From Roseomonas nitratireducens (GTDB taxonomy: Bacteria > Pseudomonadota > Alphaproteobacteria > Acetobacterales > Acetobacteraceae), in assembly GCF_017813355.1 (NCBI RefSeq), contig NZ_JAGIYZ010000015.1:1-64000 (forward strand): a DNA stretch of 64,000 nucleotides, given 5' to 3'. Shown here in pieces: positions 1-7,798 of this stretch. The notes under the pieces were generated by a model that was not told where the DNA came from, did no database searches, and saw only the letters and a program-made list of their open reading frames with translations. The position numbers and the translations under genes are program-made. Position 1 is the first letter of the stretch; each line of letters opens with the position of its first letter.

Positions 1-199
1 GGGCCAGCGCGACCGTGTCGGCGAAGACCAGCGCGACGGAACCGCCATCGCCCTCCGGTTCCTCCGGCGGGGTCGATGGCCAGAGCAGCAGCGCGGCCAG
101 CGCCGCCGCGTGCAGCCCGCCCGAGGCCGCGAGCCCGAGCGCCAGCCGGGCCGCGCGGCGCGGCGGGCGGGCGGAGGGGCTGCGCGGGCCCGCCTTCAC
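1..199 (-). CDS. tonB: TonB-like energy transducer, N-terminal part (cut by window edge)
   Basis: Reading leftward from a GTG at 199, the first 66 codons encode a basic, Pro/Arg-rich cytoplasmic stretch, one hydrophobic helix (about residues 18-38, rich in Ala and Leu) and then an acidic Pro/Glu segment. That is the layout of the N-terminus of TonB-family proteins, which carry proton-motive energy from ExbB/ExbD to outer-membrane receptors. The GTG overlaps the TGA of the CDF gene (GTGA, 199-196), so translation is probably coupled. The periplasmic and C-terminal domains lie outside the window, so the family call rests on the N-terminal layout only. Another single-pass membrane protein is possible. 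Confidence 0.5.
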   Translation of the reverse strand, partial: MKAGPRSPSARPPRRAARLALGLAASGGLHAAALAALLLWPSTPPEEPEGDGGSVALVFADTVALA

Positions 200-1098
200 A
201 GCACGGGGACGCCTTCGTGCTTGGCTTTCGCCTCGGGCTCGACATGGATGGTGATGATGGCGGTCTCGAGTTCCGCCTTCAGCGCGGCCTCGATCCGGTC
301 GCAGATCTCATGCGCTTCCCGCACCGTCATGGCGCCGGGGACGACCAGGTGGAATTCCAGGAAGGTGAAGCGGCCGGCGTGGCGGGACCGCAGGTCATGC
401 GCCTCGATCGCGCCGGCGGCTTCCTTGGCCACGATGCGGCGGATGCGCTCCATTGTCGCGGGCGGCACGGCCTCGTCCATCAGCCCGCCCAGGCTTTCGC
501 GCAGCAGGCGGAAGCCGGAGAACAGGATGTTGGCGGCGGTCAGCGCGGCCAGCAGCGGATCGAGCCAGAGGATCCCGGTCAGCGTCACCATCGCCACGCC
601 GGCGATGACGCCGACGGAGGTGACGACATCCGACCAGAGGTGCCGCGCATCGGCCAGCAGCGCGGGCGATTTCAGCGCGCGGCCGCGGCGCGTCAGCAGC
701 ATCGCCCAGGCCGCGTTGGCCGCGCTCGCCACGGCCGAGACGGCCAGGCCGATCGCCGCCTGTTCCGGCGCGCGGGGGTTGAGGAAGGCGCCCCAGGCCT
801 CGTTGAGGATCAGCAGCGCCGCGACGATGATCAGCGCGCCTTCCAGCACGGCCGAGAAATACTCGGCCTTGGCATGCCCGTAGGGATGGTTGGCATCCGC
901 TGGCAGGGCGGAATAGCGCACGGCGATCAGCGCCGCCGCGGCGGCGGCGACGTTCACCACGCTTTCCAGGGCATCGGCCAGCAGCGCGACGCTGCCGGTC
1001 AGCCACCAGGCGGCCGCCTTCAGCGCCAGCACCGCGATGGCGACCACGACGCTGCCGGCGGCGAGCGTCGTGGCCTTGTTCGAAACGCCTTCCCTCAT
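196..1098 (-). CDS. Cation diffusion facilitator (CDF) family metal exporter
   Basis: 300 residues, the usual size of a FieF/CzcD-type CDF protein, which exports divalent cations (Zn, Fe, Co, Mn) in exchange for protons across the inner membrane. Six hydrophobic segments fill the first two thirds. The conserved HPYGHAKAEYFSAVLEG block lies between helices 2 and 3, and helix 5 has the metal-site pattern HLWSD (HxxxD). Helix 2 reads LLADALESVVN, so the usual second acidic or His ligand is replaced by an E/N pattern seen in some subfamilies. Metal specificity is therefore unclear. The C-terminal cytoplasmic domain ends in a short tail with two His. It lies 23 bp downstream of metH and overlaps the tonB-like gene by 4 bp. 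Confidence 0.9.
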   Translation of the reverse strand: MREGVSNKATTLAAGSVVVAIAVLALKAAAWWLTGSVALLADALESVVNVAAAAAALIAVRYSALPADANHPYGHAKAEYFSAVLEGALIIVAALLILNEAWGAFLNPRAPEQAAIGLAVSAVASAANAAWAMLLTRRGRALKSPALLADARHLWSDVVTSVGVIAGVAMVTLTGILWLDPLLAALTAANILFSGFRLLRESLGGLMDEAVPPATMERIRRIVAKEAAGAIEAHDLRSRHAGRFTFLEFHLVVPGAMTVREAHEICDRIEAALKAELETAIITIHVEPEAKAKHEGVPVL

Positions 1099-1121
1099 GG
1101 ACGGGGTTTACCCCCCGCCGG

Positions 1122-4100
1122 TCAGACGGAAAAGTATTTCGCCCGCGGGTGGTGCAGCACGATGGCGCTCGTGGACTGCTCGGGGTGCAGCTGCCATTCG
1201 TCGCTGATCGAAACGCCGATCCGCTCGGCATCCAGCAGGCGCAGCAGCGGCTCCTGGTCCTCGAGCCGCGGGCAGGCCGGATAGCCGAAGGAATAGCGCC
1301 CGCCGCGGTAGCCCTGCTGCAGCATCCGGTCGATGTCGCGGTCGTCCTCGGCCGCGAAGCCCCATTCGGCGCGGATGCGCTTGTGGACGTATTCGGCCAT
1401 CGCCTCGGCCATCTCGACCGACAGGCCGTGCAGGTACAGGTAGTCCTGGTAGCGGTTCTCCTCGAACCAGTCGCGCGCCATGTCGGACGCCTTCTGGCCG
1501 ACGGTGACCACCTGCAGGCCGATCACGTCGCGATGGGCCGGGCCGTCGCCGATGTCGCGCACGAAGTCGGCGATGCACTCGCCATCCTCCTTAGGCTGGC
1601 GCGGCAGGGTGAAGCGGGTGGCCTCGGTCACGCCATCCTGCTCGAACAGGATCAGGTCGTTCCCCTGCCCGGCGCATTTCCAGTAGCCGTAGATGGCCTG
1701 CGGCTTGAGGATGTCCTGCTCCTCGGTCAGCGCCAGCATGCGCTTGAGCACCGGGCGCAGTTCCTGCTTCGCCCAGCCGAGGAAGTCCTCGAGCGACCGC
1801 CCCTGCTTCCGGAAGCCCCACTGGAACTGATAGAGGCTGCGCTCGTTGATGAAGGGCACCAGCGCCTTGGGCGCCGCCTCCATCACCTTCGCGCCCCAGA
1901 AGGGCGGCGTGGGCGCGGCACTCTCGGCGCTGACACGCCGGCGCCGCGACTCGGCATAGGCGACATCGACGGGGGCGAAGCCGCGCGGGTCGGCGGTGCC
2001 GAGCGTGCGCTTCTCGTTCTTCGCCTTGCCCGCGCGCTTGACCTGCAGCGCGCCCAGGTAGTCGTCGAAGCCGTTGCCGACCACCTTGTCCATCAGGTGC
2101 AGCCCGTCGAAGGCGTCGCGCGCATAGGCCACGCGCCCGCAGGCATAGGCCTTCACGCAATCCTCCTCGACGTAGTTGCGCGTCAGCGCCGCGCCGCCGA
2201 GCATGACCGGGATGTCGAGGTTCTGGCGCGACATCTCCTCGAGGTTCTCGCGCATCACCACCGTGGACTTCACGAGCAGCCCCGACATGCCGATGGCATG
2301 CGCGCGGTGTTCCTTGGCCGCCGTCACCATGTCGGCGAGCGGCACCTTGATGCCGAGGTTCACCACCCGGTAGCCGTTGTTGGTCAGGATGATGTCGACC
2401 AGGTTCTTGCCGATGTCGTGCACGTCGCCCTTGACGGTGGCGAGCACGATCGTGCCCTTCTCCTGCCCCTCGACCTTTTCCATGTAGGGCTCGAGGTAGG
2501 CGACGGCGGCCTTCATCGTCTCCGCGCTCTGCAGCACGAAGGGCAGCTGCATCTTGCCCGCGCCGAACAGCTCGCCCACCACCTTCATGCCGTCCAGCAG
2601 CACGTCGTTGATGATCGACAGCGGCGCGATGCCCTGGGCGAGCGCGTCGGCCAGCTCGTCGTCCAGCCCCTTGCGGTCGCCGTCGATGATGCGGTCCTTG
2701 AGCCGGCCCTCGACCGTCTCGGCCTTCTTCTTGGCAGTCGCATCCGCGGCCTTCCGGCCGGCGAACATCTCCAGCACCTTCTGCAGCGGGTCGTAGCCCT
2801 CGCTGCGCCGGTCGAAGATCAGGTCCTCCATGACCTTCACTTCCTCGGGCGGGATCTGGTGCAGCGGCTTGATCTTCGACACGTGCACGATCGCCCCCGT
2901 CATCCCCGCCTTCACGGCGTGGTCGAGGAAGACGGAGTTCAGCGCGTGCCGCGCCGCCGGGTTCAGGCCGAAGGAGATGTTCGACAGGCCGAGGATGATC
3001 TGGATGTCCGGGAACTCCTCCCGGATCATGCGGATGCCCTCCAGCGTCCACTGGCCGAGCTTGCGGTCGTCCTCGTTGCCCGTCGCGATGGTGAAGGTCA
3101 GCGGGTCGATCATCAGGTCCGACTGCGGCAGCCCGTAGCGGTTGCAGGCGAAGTCCACCAGGCGCCGCGCGATGCGCAGCTTGTCCTCGGCGGTCTTGGC
3201 CATGCCCACTTCGTCGATGGTCAGCGCGATGACGGCGGCGCCGAACTTCTTGGCCAGCACCATGCGGTCGGCCGCGGCCTTCTCGCCTTCCTCGAAGTTG
3301 ATCGAGTTGATGATGGCCTTGCCGCCATGCAGCTTCAGCGAAGCCTCGATCACCGGCGTCTCGGTGGAATCGATCACCAGCGGCGCGTTCACGCTGGAGG
3401 TGAAGCGGCGGATCACCTCGCTCATCTCGGCCATCTCGTCGCGGCCGACGAAGGCGGTGCAGACGTCGAGGCTGTTGGACCCCTCCTGCACCTGCTCGCG
3501 CCCCATCGCGACGCAGCCGTCCCAGTCGCCAGCCGCCTGGCGTTCGCGCCACGCCTTGGACCCGTTCGCGTTGCAGCGCTCGCCGATCGAGAAGTAGGAG
3601 TTCTCCTGCCGCAGCGGCACTGCGGTGTACAGCGAGGCGACCGACGGCACCCAGACCGGCTTGCGTGCGACCGGCGCCGGCCGCGCGGCGGCGCCGCCCA
3701 GCTTGCGCAGCATCGAATCCAGCGCCTGGATGTGCGGCGTCGAGGTGCCGCAGCACCCGCCGATCAGGTTCAGCCCGTCCTCGGTGACGAAGCGCTCCAT
3801 CCAGGTGGCGAGTTCGGCCGGGCCGAGCGGGTAATGCGTCTTGCCGTCCACCAGTTCCGGCAGGCCGGCATTGGGCTGGCAGGAGATCAGCCCGGGCCAG
3901 TTCTGCGCCAGCCAGCGGACGTGCTCGGCCATCTCCTGCGGGCCGGTCGCGCAGTTCAGGCCCATCAGTGGCACGTCGAGCGAATGCACCACCGCCGCCG
4001 CCGCACCGATGTCGGGGCCGACCAGCAGCGTGCCGGTCGTCTCGACCGTAACCTGCACGAAGACCGGGATGTCGGACTTCGCCTCGGCGCGCGCGATCTT

Positions 4101-4622
4101 GGCGGCATTGACCGCGGCCTTGATGAACAGCGTGTCCTGGTTCGTCTCGGTCAGCAGCGCGTCGGCGCCGCCGGCGATCAGCCCGCGGCACTGCACCACC
4201 AGCGCGGCTTCCAGCGCGTCGTAGGAGATGTTGCCGAGCGTCGGCAGCTTGGTCCCCGGCCCGATGTCGCCGATCACCCAGCGGTGGCGGCCGTCGGCGA
4301 AGCCTTCAGCCGCCTCGCGCGCGATCTCGACGGCGCGCTTGTTCAGCTCGAAGGCCTTGTCCTCGAGCTCGAACTCCGCGAGCGTCACGGGCGACCCGCC
4401 GAAGGTATTGGTCAGCACCATGTCGGCGCCGGCCTCGTAGTAGCCGCGGTGGATCTCCCGCACCACGTCGGGGCGGGAGAGAACGAGCACGTCCGTGCAG
4501 TTCTCCTTGCCCCAGAAGTCGCGGTCGACGTCGAGGTCCATCACCTGCACGCGGCTGCCCATGCCCCCGTCGCAGAGAAGCACGCGGTCGCGGAGCGCAT
4601 CGAGGAGGTGCGGGCGGGACAT
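1122..4622 (-). CDS. metH: Cobalamin-dependent methionine synthase
   Basis: 1166 residues. Transfers a methyl group from 5-methyltetrahydrofolate to homocysteine through methylcobalamin. The domain order is complete. The homocysteine-binding barrel has Zn ligands Cys about 224 and GGCC at about 289-290. A pterin-binding domain follows, then the B12 cap and binding domain with DVHDIGKN, whose His about 735 is the lower cobalt ligand. Last is the AdoMet-binding activation domain, with RGGRYSFGYPACP near the C-terminus. The reading frame is open further upstream, but Met at 4622 starts the conserved MSRPHLLDALRDR segment 13 bp after the regulator's stop codon. It is therefore co-transcribed with the ArsR/methyltransferase gene. 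No metF (the usual partner) is adjacent. Confidence 0.97.
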   Translation of the reverse strand: MSRPHLLDALRDRVLLCDGGMGSRVQVMDLDVDRDFWGKENCTDVLVLSRPDVVREIHRGYYEAGADMVLTNTFGGSPVTLAEFELEDKAFELNKRAVEIAREAAEGFADGRHRWVIGDIGPGTKLPTLGNISYDALEAALVVQCRGLIAGGADALLTETNQDTLFIKAAVNAAKIARAEAKSDIPVFVQVTVETTGTLLVGPDIGAAAAVVHSLDVPLMGLNCATGPQEMAEHVRWLAQNWPGLISCQPNAGLPELVDGKTHYPLGPAELATWMERFVTEDGLNLIGGCCGTSTPHIQALDSMLRKLGGAAARPAPVARKPVWVPSVASLYTAVPLRQENSYFSIGERCNANGSKAWRERQAAGDWDGCVAMGREQVQEGSNSLDVCTAFVGRDEMAEMSEVIRRFTSSVNAPLVIDSTETPVIEASLKLHGGKAIINSINFEEGEKAAADRMVLAKKFGAAVIALTIDEVGMAKTAEDKLRIARRLVDFACNRYGLPQSDLMIDPLTFTIATGNEDDRKLGQWTLEGIRMIREEFPDIQIILGLSNISFGLNPAARHALNSVFLDHAVKAGMTGAIVHVSKIKPLHQIPPEEVKVMEDLIFDRRSEGYDPLQKVLEMFAGRKAADATAKKKAETVEGRLKDRIIDGDRKGLDDELADALAQGIAPLSIINDVLLDGMKVVGELFGAGKMQLPFVLQSAETMKAAVAYLEPYMEKVEGQEKGTIVLATVKGDVHDIGKNLVDIILTNNGYRVVNLGIKVPLADMVTAAKEHRAHAIGMSGLLVKSTVVMRENLEEMSRQNLDIPVMLGGAALTRNYVEEDCVKAYACGRVAYARDAFDGLHLMDKVVGNGFDDYLGALQVKRAGKAKNEKRTLGTADPRGFAPVDVAYAESRRRRVSAESAAPTPPFWGAKVMEAAPKALVPFINERSLYQFQWGFRKQGRSLEDFLGWAKQELRPVLKRMLALTEEQDILKPQAIYGYWKCAGQGNDLILFEQDGVTEATRFTLPRQPKEDGECIADFVRDIGDGPAHRDVIGLQVVTVGQKASDMARDWFEENRYQDYLYLHGLSVEMAEAMAEYVHKRIRAEWGFAAEDDRDIDRMLQQGYRGGRYSFGYPACPRLEDQEPLLRLLDAERIGVSISDEWQLHPEQSTSAIVLHHPRAKYFSV

Positions 4623-4635
4623 GCGGGTAAACCCT

Positions 4636-5595
4636 CTAGACGTTCGAGACGGAGGCAGGCTGGGTCCGGCGTTCGGCGACCCAGAGCCGGACGGGCATCG
4701 GCCCGTCGATGGTGGCGGTGCGCGCCGGCACGCAGCCCGCCGGGCCGAGCCAGCCGGCGATGCCGGCATCGTCGAAGCCCGGCCAGCGATGCGCGAAGGC
4801 GCCGCCCAGCAATTCGGCGCGCCCATGCGGCGCGAGGTCGAGGATCAGCAGCGTCCCGCCCGGCCGCAGCACGCGCGCGGCTTCCGCCAGCGCGGCGGCC
4901 GGGTCCTCGGCGTAGTGCAGCACCATCTGCAGCGTGACGGCGTCGAAGGCGGCGTCGGGCATCGGCAGCCGGTACATGTCCGCCTGGCGGACCGAGACAT
5001 GCGACAGTCCGCGCTCGGCCAGCCGCGTGCGGGCAAGCGCCAGCATGTCGCGGGAGGCATCGACGCCGATGCCTTCCTCGATCCGCGCCGCGAGGTGTTC
5101 GAGTAGCCCGCCCGTGCCGCAGCCGATGTCGAGCAGCCGGCCGACGCGGTCCGGCAGGGCGCCGAGCAGCGCCGCCTCGATCGCCGCGCCGGGCAGGCCC
5201 AGAGCGCGCATCTCGTCCCAATCCGCGCCGTGGCGGCGGAAGGATTCGGAGGCCGCGCGGGCGCGCTCGGCCGCCAGCCGCGCGGCGACGCGCCGGTCGG
5301 CGGCGAGCAGCGGGTCTTCCTCCGGCAGGCGGGCGAGGATCTGGCGCGCAAGGTCGGCTTCCGCCGCCAGCTGGAACCAGGCGTTGGAGCCTTCCGGCGT
5401 GCGCTGCAGCAGCCCGGCATCGACCAGCAGCTTGAGATGGCGCGACAGGCGCGGCTGGGACTGGCCGAGGATCGCGACGAGGTCGCTGACGCACCAGGCG
5501 CCGCGCGCGCACAGCGCGAGCAGACGCAGGCGCGTCGGCTCGGCGGCGGCACGAAGCTGGGCCAGGAGGTCATCCATGGGGCTTGCTATACTCAT
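4636..5595 (-). CDS. ArsR-type regulator fused to SAM methyltransferase (SahR-like)
   Basis: 319 residues in two parts. Residues about 7-85 form an ArsR winged helix (EPTRLRLLALCARG, then a recognition-helix region with SQPRLSRHLKLLVDAGLL). Residues about 140-300 form a class I methyltransferase with motif I LLDIGCGTGG. Established knowledge: SahR, an ArsR-family S-adenosylhomocysteine sensor, controls the methionine cycle in many Proteobacteria, and ArsR-methyltransferase fusions often sit beside met genes. Position directly ahead of metH supports that role; ligand and targets are inferred. ATG 5595 has AAGGA 7 bp upstream, inside the palindrome at 5593-5610, so binding there would block both transcription and translation. 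Met at 5577 is an alternative start. Confidence 0.88.
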   Translation of the reverse strand: MSIASPMDDLLAQLRAAAEPTRLRLLALCARGAWCVSDLVAILGQSQPRLSRHLKLLVDAGLLQRTPEGSNAWFQLAAEADLARQILARLPEEDPLLAADRRVAARLAAERARAASESFRRHGADWDEMRALGLPGAAIEAALLGALPDRVGRLLDIGCGTGGLLEHLAARIEEGIGVDASRDMLALARTRLAERGLSHVSVRQADMYRLPMPDAAFDAVTLQMVLHYAEDPAAALAEAARVLRPGGTLLILDLAPHGRAELLGGAFAHRWPGFDDAGIAGWLGPAGCVPARTATIDGPMPVRLWVAERRTQPASVSNV

Positions 5596-5610
5596 AAAGA
5601 TATCCTTATG
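5593..5610. promoter_or_regulatory. 18-bp near-palindrome, probable autoregulatory operator
   Basis: CATAAAGATATCCTTATG matches its own reverse complement at 16 of 18 positions. It covers the ATG and Shine-Dalgarno of the leftward regulator gene and lies 12 bp before the rightward CobW-like gene. ArsR-family dimers bind AT-rich palindromes of this kind. The GATATC core with flanking ATAA/TTAT resembles, from memory, operators predicted for SahR in Alphaproteobacteria. It is the only AT-rich block in several kilobases. Confidence 0.65.
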
Positions 5611-5621
5611 TCCAGCACATC

Positions 5622-5987
5622 ATGGCCTGGACCCTCGACGCCCGCATCCCGATCACGCTGCTTTCATCGCCCGGGGCGCTGGACGCGGCGCTGGCCGGCC
5701 GGCCCGCCGCCCTGCTGGCGGAAGGCGCGGCGCCGGACGGCGCGCCGGCCGCGACGGAATGCTTCGAACCCGCGGCCGCCCCGCACCTGGCCGGATGCGC
5801 CTGCTGCGCCGGGCGCCTGCCGGCCGCGCTCGCGCTCGACAGGCTGTTCCAGGCCCGCGTGCGCGGCCAGGTCGGCTGGTTCGACCGGGTCGTGGCGCTG
5901 CCCGGCACCGAGGCCGGACGGGCGGAAATCGCGGCGGCGCTGCGGGAGGACCCGCTGACGCTCGCCCGCTACAGGCTCTCGGCCTGA
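5622..5987 (+). CDS. Small CobW/G3E-like protein without a P-loop
   Basis: 121 residues. The start (IPITLLSSPGALDAAL) aligns by eye with the IPVTVLTGFLGAGKTT start of CobW/COG0523 G3E GTPases, but the nucleotide-binding Gly-Lys-Thr is gone. Further on it keeps the metal-binding GCxCC motif (GCACC, Cys 59, 61, 62). After that comes AALALDRLFQ, then GWFDRVVALPGTEAGR, matching the CobW region that follows GCxCC. It looks like a shortened CobW relative that could bind metal but not GTP. It is divergent from the methionine-type regulator and shares its palindrome. The 3' end overlaps the convergent GNAT gene by 19 bp. Function unknown. Confidence 0.7.
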   Translation: MAWTLDARIPITLLSSPGALDAALAGRPAALLAEGAAPDGAPAATECFEPAAAPHLAGCACCAGRLPAALALDRLFQARVRGQVGWFDRVVALPGTEAGRAEIAAALREDPLTLARYRLSA

Positions 5988-6505
5988 CCCGGCAGGGTCT
6001 TGTCCCCCTCGCCGAGCGCGCGCTGCATCTGCACCACGTCCACCCAGCGGCCGAACTTCATCCCCACCGCCTTCAGCACGCCCACCTGGCGGAAGCCGAG
6101 GGAGATGTGCAGGCCGATCGAGCCGACATTCTCGGCATCGCCGATTACGGCGACCATCTGGCGGATGCCCATCGCCTCGGCGCGGGCCAGCACCTCGGCG
6201 ACCAGCGCCTTGCCCACGCCCTGGCCGCGGATGTCGTCGCGGACATAGACGGAATCCTCGGCCGTGTGCCGATAGGCCGCGCGGGGGCGGAAGGGCGCGC
6301 AATAGCCGAAGCCGAGCACCGCGCCGTCCTCGTCCTCGGCGACCAGCCAGGGGTAGCCGGCGTCCTGCACGCGGGCGATGCGCGCGGCCATCTCGGCCGC
6401 GTCGGGGGGCGTTTCCTCGAAGGTGCCGGTGCTGTGCAGCACGTGGTGGCCGTAGATCTCGGTCATGGCCGGCAGGTCGGCCGGCGTCGCATCGCGCACG
6501 CGCAT
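5969..6505 (-). CDS. GNAT N-acetyltransferase, phosphinothricin acetyltransferase type
   Basis: 178 residues, the typical length of the PAT/YwnH group of GNAT enzymes, which acetylate small amines from acetyl-CoA. MRVRDATPADLPAMTEIY at the N-terminus is characteristic. The acetyl-CoA loop reads RGQGVGKAL (Q/RxxGxG/A), and the C-terminal half has IGLHISLGFRQVGVLKAVG followed by W and VQMQ. Met 6505 lies 2 bp after the amidase stop, so the two are co-transcribed. Whether the substrate is a herbicide-like amino acid, methionine sulfoximine or another amine cannot be told. Confidence 0.9.
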   Translation of the reverse strand: MRVRDATPADLPAMTEIYGHHVLHSTGTFEETPPDAAEMAARIARVQDAGYPWLVAEDEDGAVLGFGYCAPFRPRAAYRHTAEDSVYVRDDIRGQGVGKALVAEVLARAEAMGIRQMVAVIGDAENVGSIGLHISLGFRQVGVLKAVGMKFGRWVDVVQMQRALGEGDKTLPGQAESL

Positions 6506-6507
6506 GG

Positions 6508-7701
6508 TCAGGCCGGCAGCCCGGCGGCCGCGGCCACCTTCTCGGCCAGCGCCAGCAGCGCCCGGTCCCGGCCCGGGCCGGCGACGAGCGAGAGCCCGAC
6601 CGGCGCGCCGGCGATCCGCGCGACCGGCAGGGAGATCTCCGGCAGGCCGGCAAGCCCCGCGATCGCGGTCACGCCCATCGTCCTCTCCCGCACCGCGTTC
6701 TGTTCGGCCTGCGTCGCCGTCAGCCGCGGCGCAGGCGAGGGCGAGGTCGGATAGACCAGCACCGCTCCGCCGCCGAGCAGCGCGTGCAGCCGCGCCTGGA
6801 CGATGCGGCGGAAGGCGCGCCCCGCGGCGGCCTTGGCCGGGTCCATCGCGCGGGCCGCGGCGAAGCGTTCCTTCACGCCGGGGCCGAAGGCGGGATCCGT
6901 CGCCTCCACCCAGGGGCCGAGGCTGGTCCAGGCTTCCTCCGCCTGGGCGCAGCGGAAATTCTCGTAGAAGGCGTCGAGTCCCTCCGGCGCGATGGAGACC
7001 GTCAGCGAAGGCCCGAGGACCTTTTCCGCTGCCTCGAGCCCCGCGCCGCCGCAGAGCGCGGCCGCCGTGGCGGGCTCGGCATTCACCCAGGCTTCCTTGA
7101 CCTTGAGCAGCGGGCCGAGCGGCGCGTCCCCGCCCGGGGGCAGCAGCACCTCGCCCGCCCGGCGCAGCACGGAAGCCCGCGCGGCGAACCAGCCCGCCGT
7201 GTCGAAGGTGGGCCCCAGCGGGCAGGCGCCGACCAGGCTCACCGAGCCCCAGCTCGGCCGGATGCCGAAGACGCCGCAATAGGATGCCGGGATGCGCACC
7301 GACCCGCCCGTGTCCGACCCCATGGCGATGTCGCACAGCCCGGCGGCGACGGCGGCCGCCGAGCCGCAGGAGGACCCGCCGGGGAATCGGTCCGGCGCGC
7401 CCGGATTGACCGGCGTGCCGTGCCAGACATTCTCGCCCGTCAACCCATAGGCGAGTTCGACCGTCTTGGTCTTGCCGACGAGGCGAGCGCCCGCGCCGAG
7501 CAGCGCCGCGACGGCCGCGGCATCCCGCGTCGCCGGCGGATGGGTGCGCGCCCAGTCCGGGTTGCCGTAGCCGGTGACGTCGCCCGCGGTGTCGTACAGG
7601 TCCTTCACCGCGAAGGTCAGCCCCGCGAGCGGCCCTTCGGCGGCACCGGCGCGCTCCGTGCGCGGCCCGGGCACGAAGGCGCCCACGCTGTCCTCGGCCA
7701 T
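6508..7701 (-). CDS. Amidase signature (AS) family hydrolase
   Basis: 397 residues, short for the AS family (usually 450-500) but with the full catalytic core. The general base Lys is in FAVKDLYDTAG, the cis-Ser in FPGGSSCGSAAA, and the nucleophile Ser in GSDTGGSVRIPASYCG. These hydrolyse amide bonds of small substrates. The start at 7701 has AGGAG 9 bp upstream and gives the expected N-terminus ahead of PLAGLTFAVKD. It overlaps functionally with the downstream GNAT (2-bp gap), suggesting an amide hydrolase and acetyltransferase operon. Substrate not predictable. Confidence 0.9.
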   Translation of the reverse strand: MAEDSVGAFVPGPRTERAGAAEGPLAGLTFAVKDLYDTAGDVTGYGNPDWARTHPPATRDAAAVAALLGAGARLVGKTKTVELAYGLTGENVWHGTPVNPGAPDRFPGGSSCGSAAAVAAGLCDIAMGSDTGGSVRIPASYCGVFGIRPSWGSVSLVGACPLGPTFDTAGWFAARASVLRRAGEVLLPPGGDAPLGPLLKVKEAWVNAEPATAAALCGGAGLEAAEKVLGPSLTVSIAPEGLDAFYENFRCAQAEEAWTSLGPWVEATDPAFGPGVKERFAAARAMDPAKAAAGRAFRRIVQARLHALLGGGAVLVYPTSPSPAPRLTATQAEQNAVRERTMGVTAIAGLAGLPEISLPVARIAGAPVGLSLVAGPGRDRALLALAEKVAAAAGLPA

Positions 7702-7759
7702 GCTCGCCGCTCCTTGCCTTGAAGGAGCGAAATTGCGGCAGCGCGGCCGGGGTTGCAAC

Positions 7760-7790
7760 GGGGATCGGGAAGATGGCCTTCCCGATCCCC
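7760..7790 (-). terminator. Perfect 13-bp hairpin after the phytase-like gene
   Basis: GGGGATCGGGAAG (7760-7772) and its exact complement (7778-7790) enclose a 5-nt loop. It starts 8 bp past the stop of the leftward phytase-like gene and precedes the amidase ribosome binding site. No U-run follows, so it may be a 3'-end stabiliser or attenuator rather than a strict intrinsic terminator. Confidence 0.6.
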
Positions 7791-7798
7791 CGTCCACA

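Noticed and set aside
1149-4937. 1262-codon open frame on the plus strand opposite metH
   Set aside because: Arg/His/Ala-rich translation without motifs; an antisense shadow of a high-GC gene.
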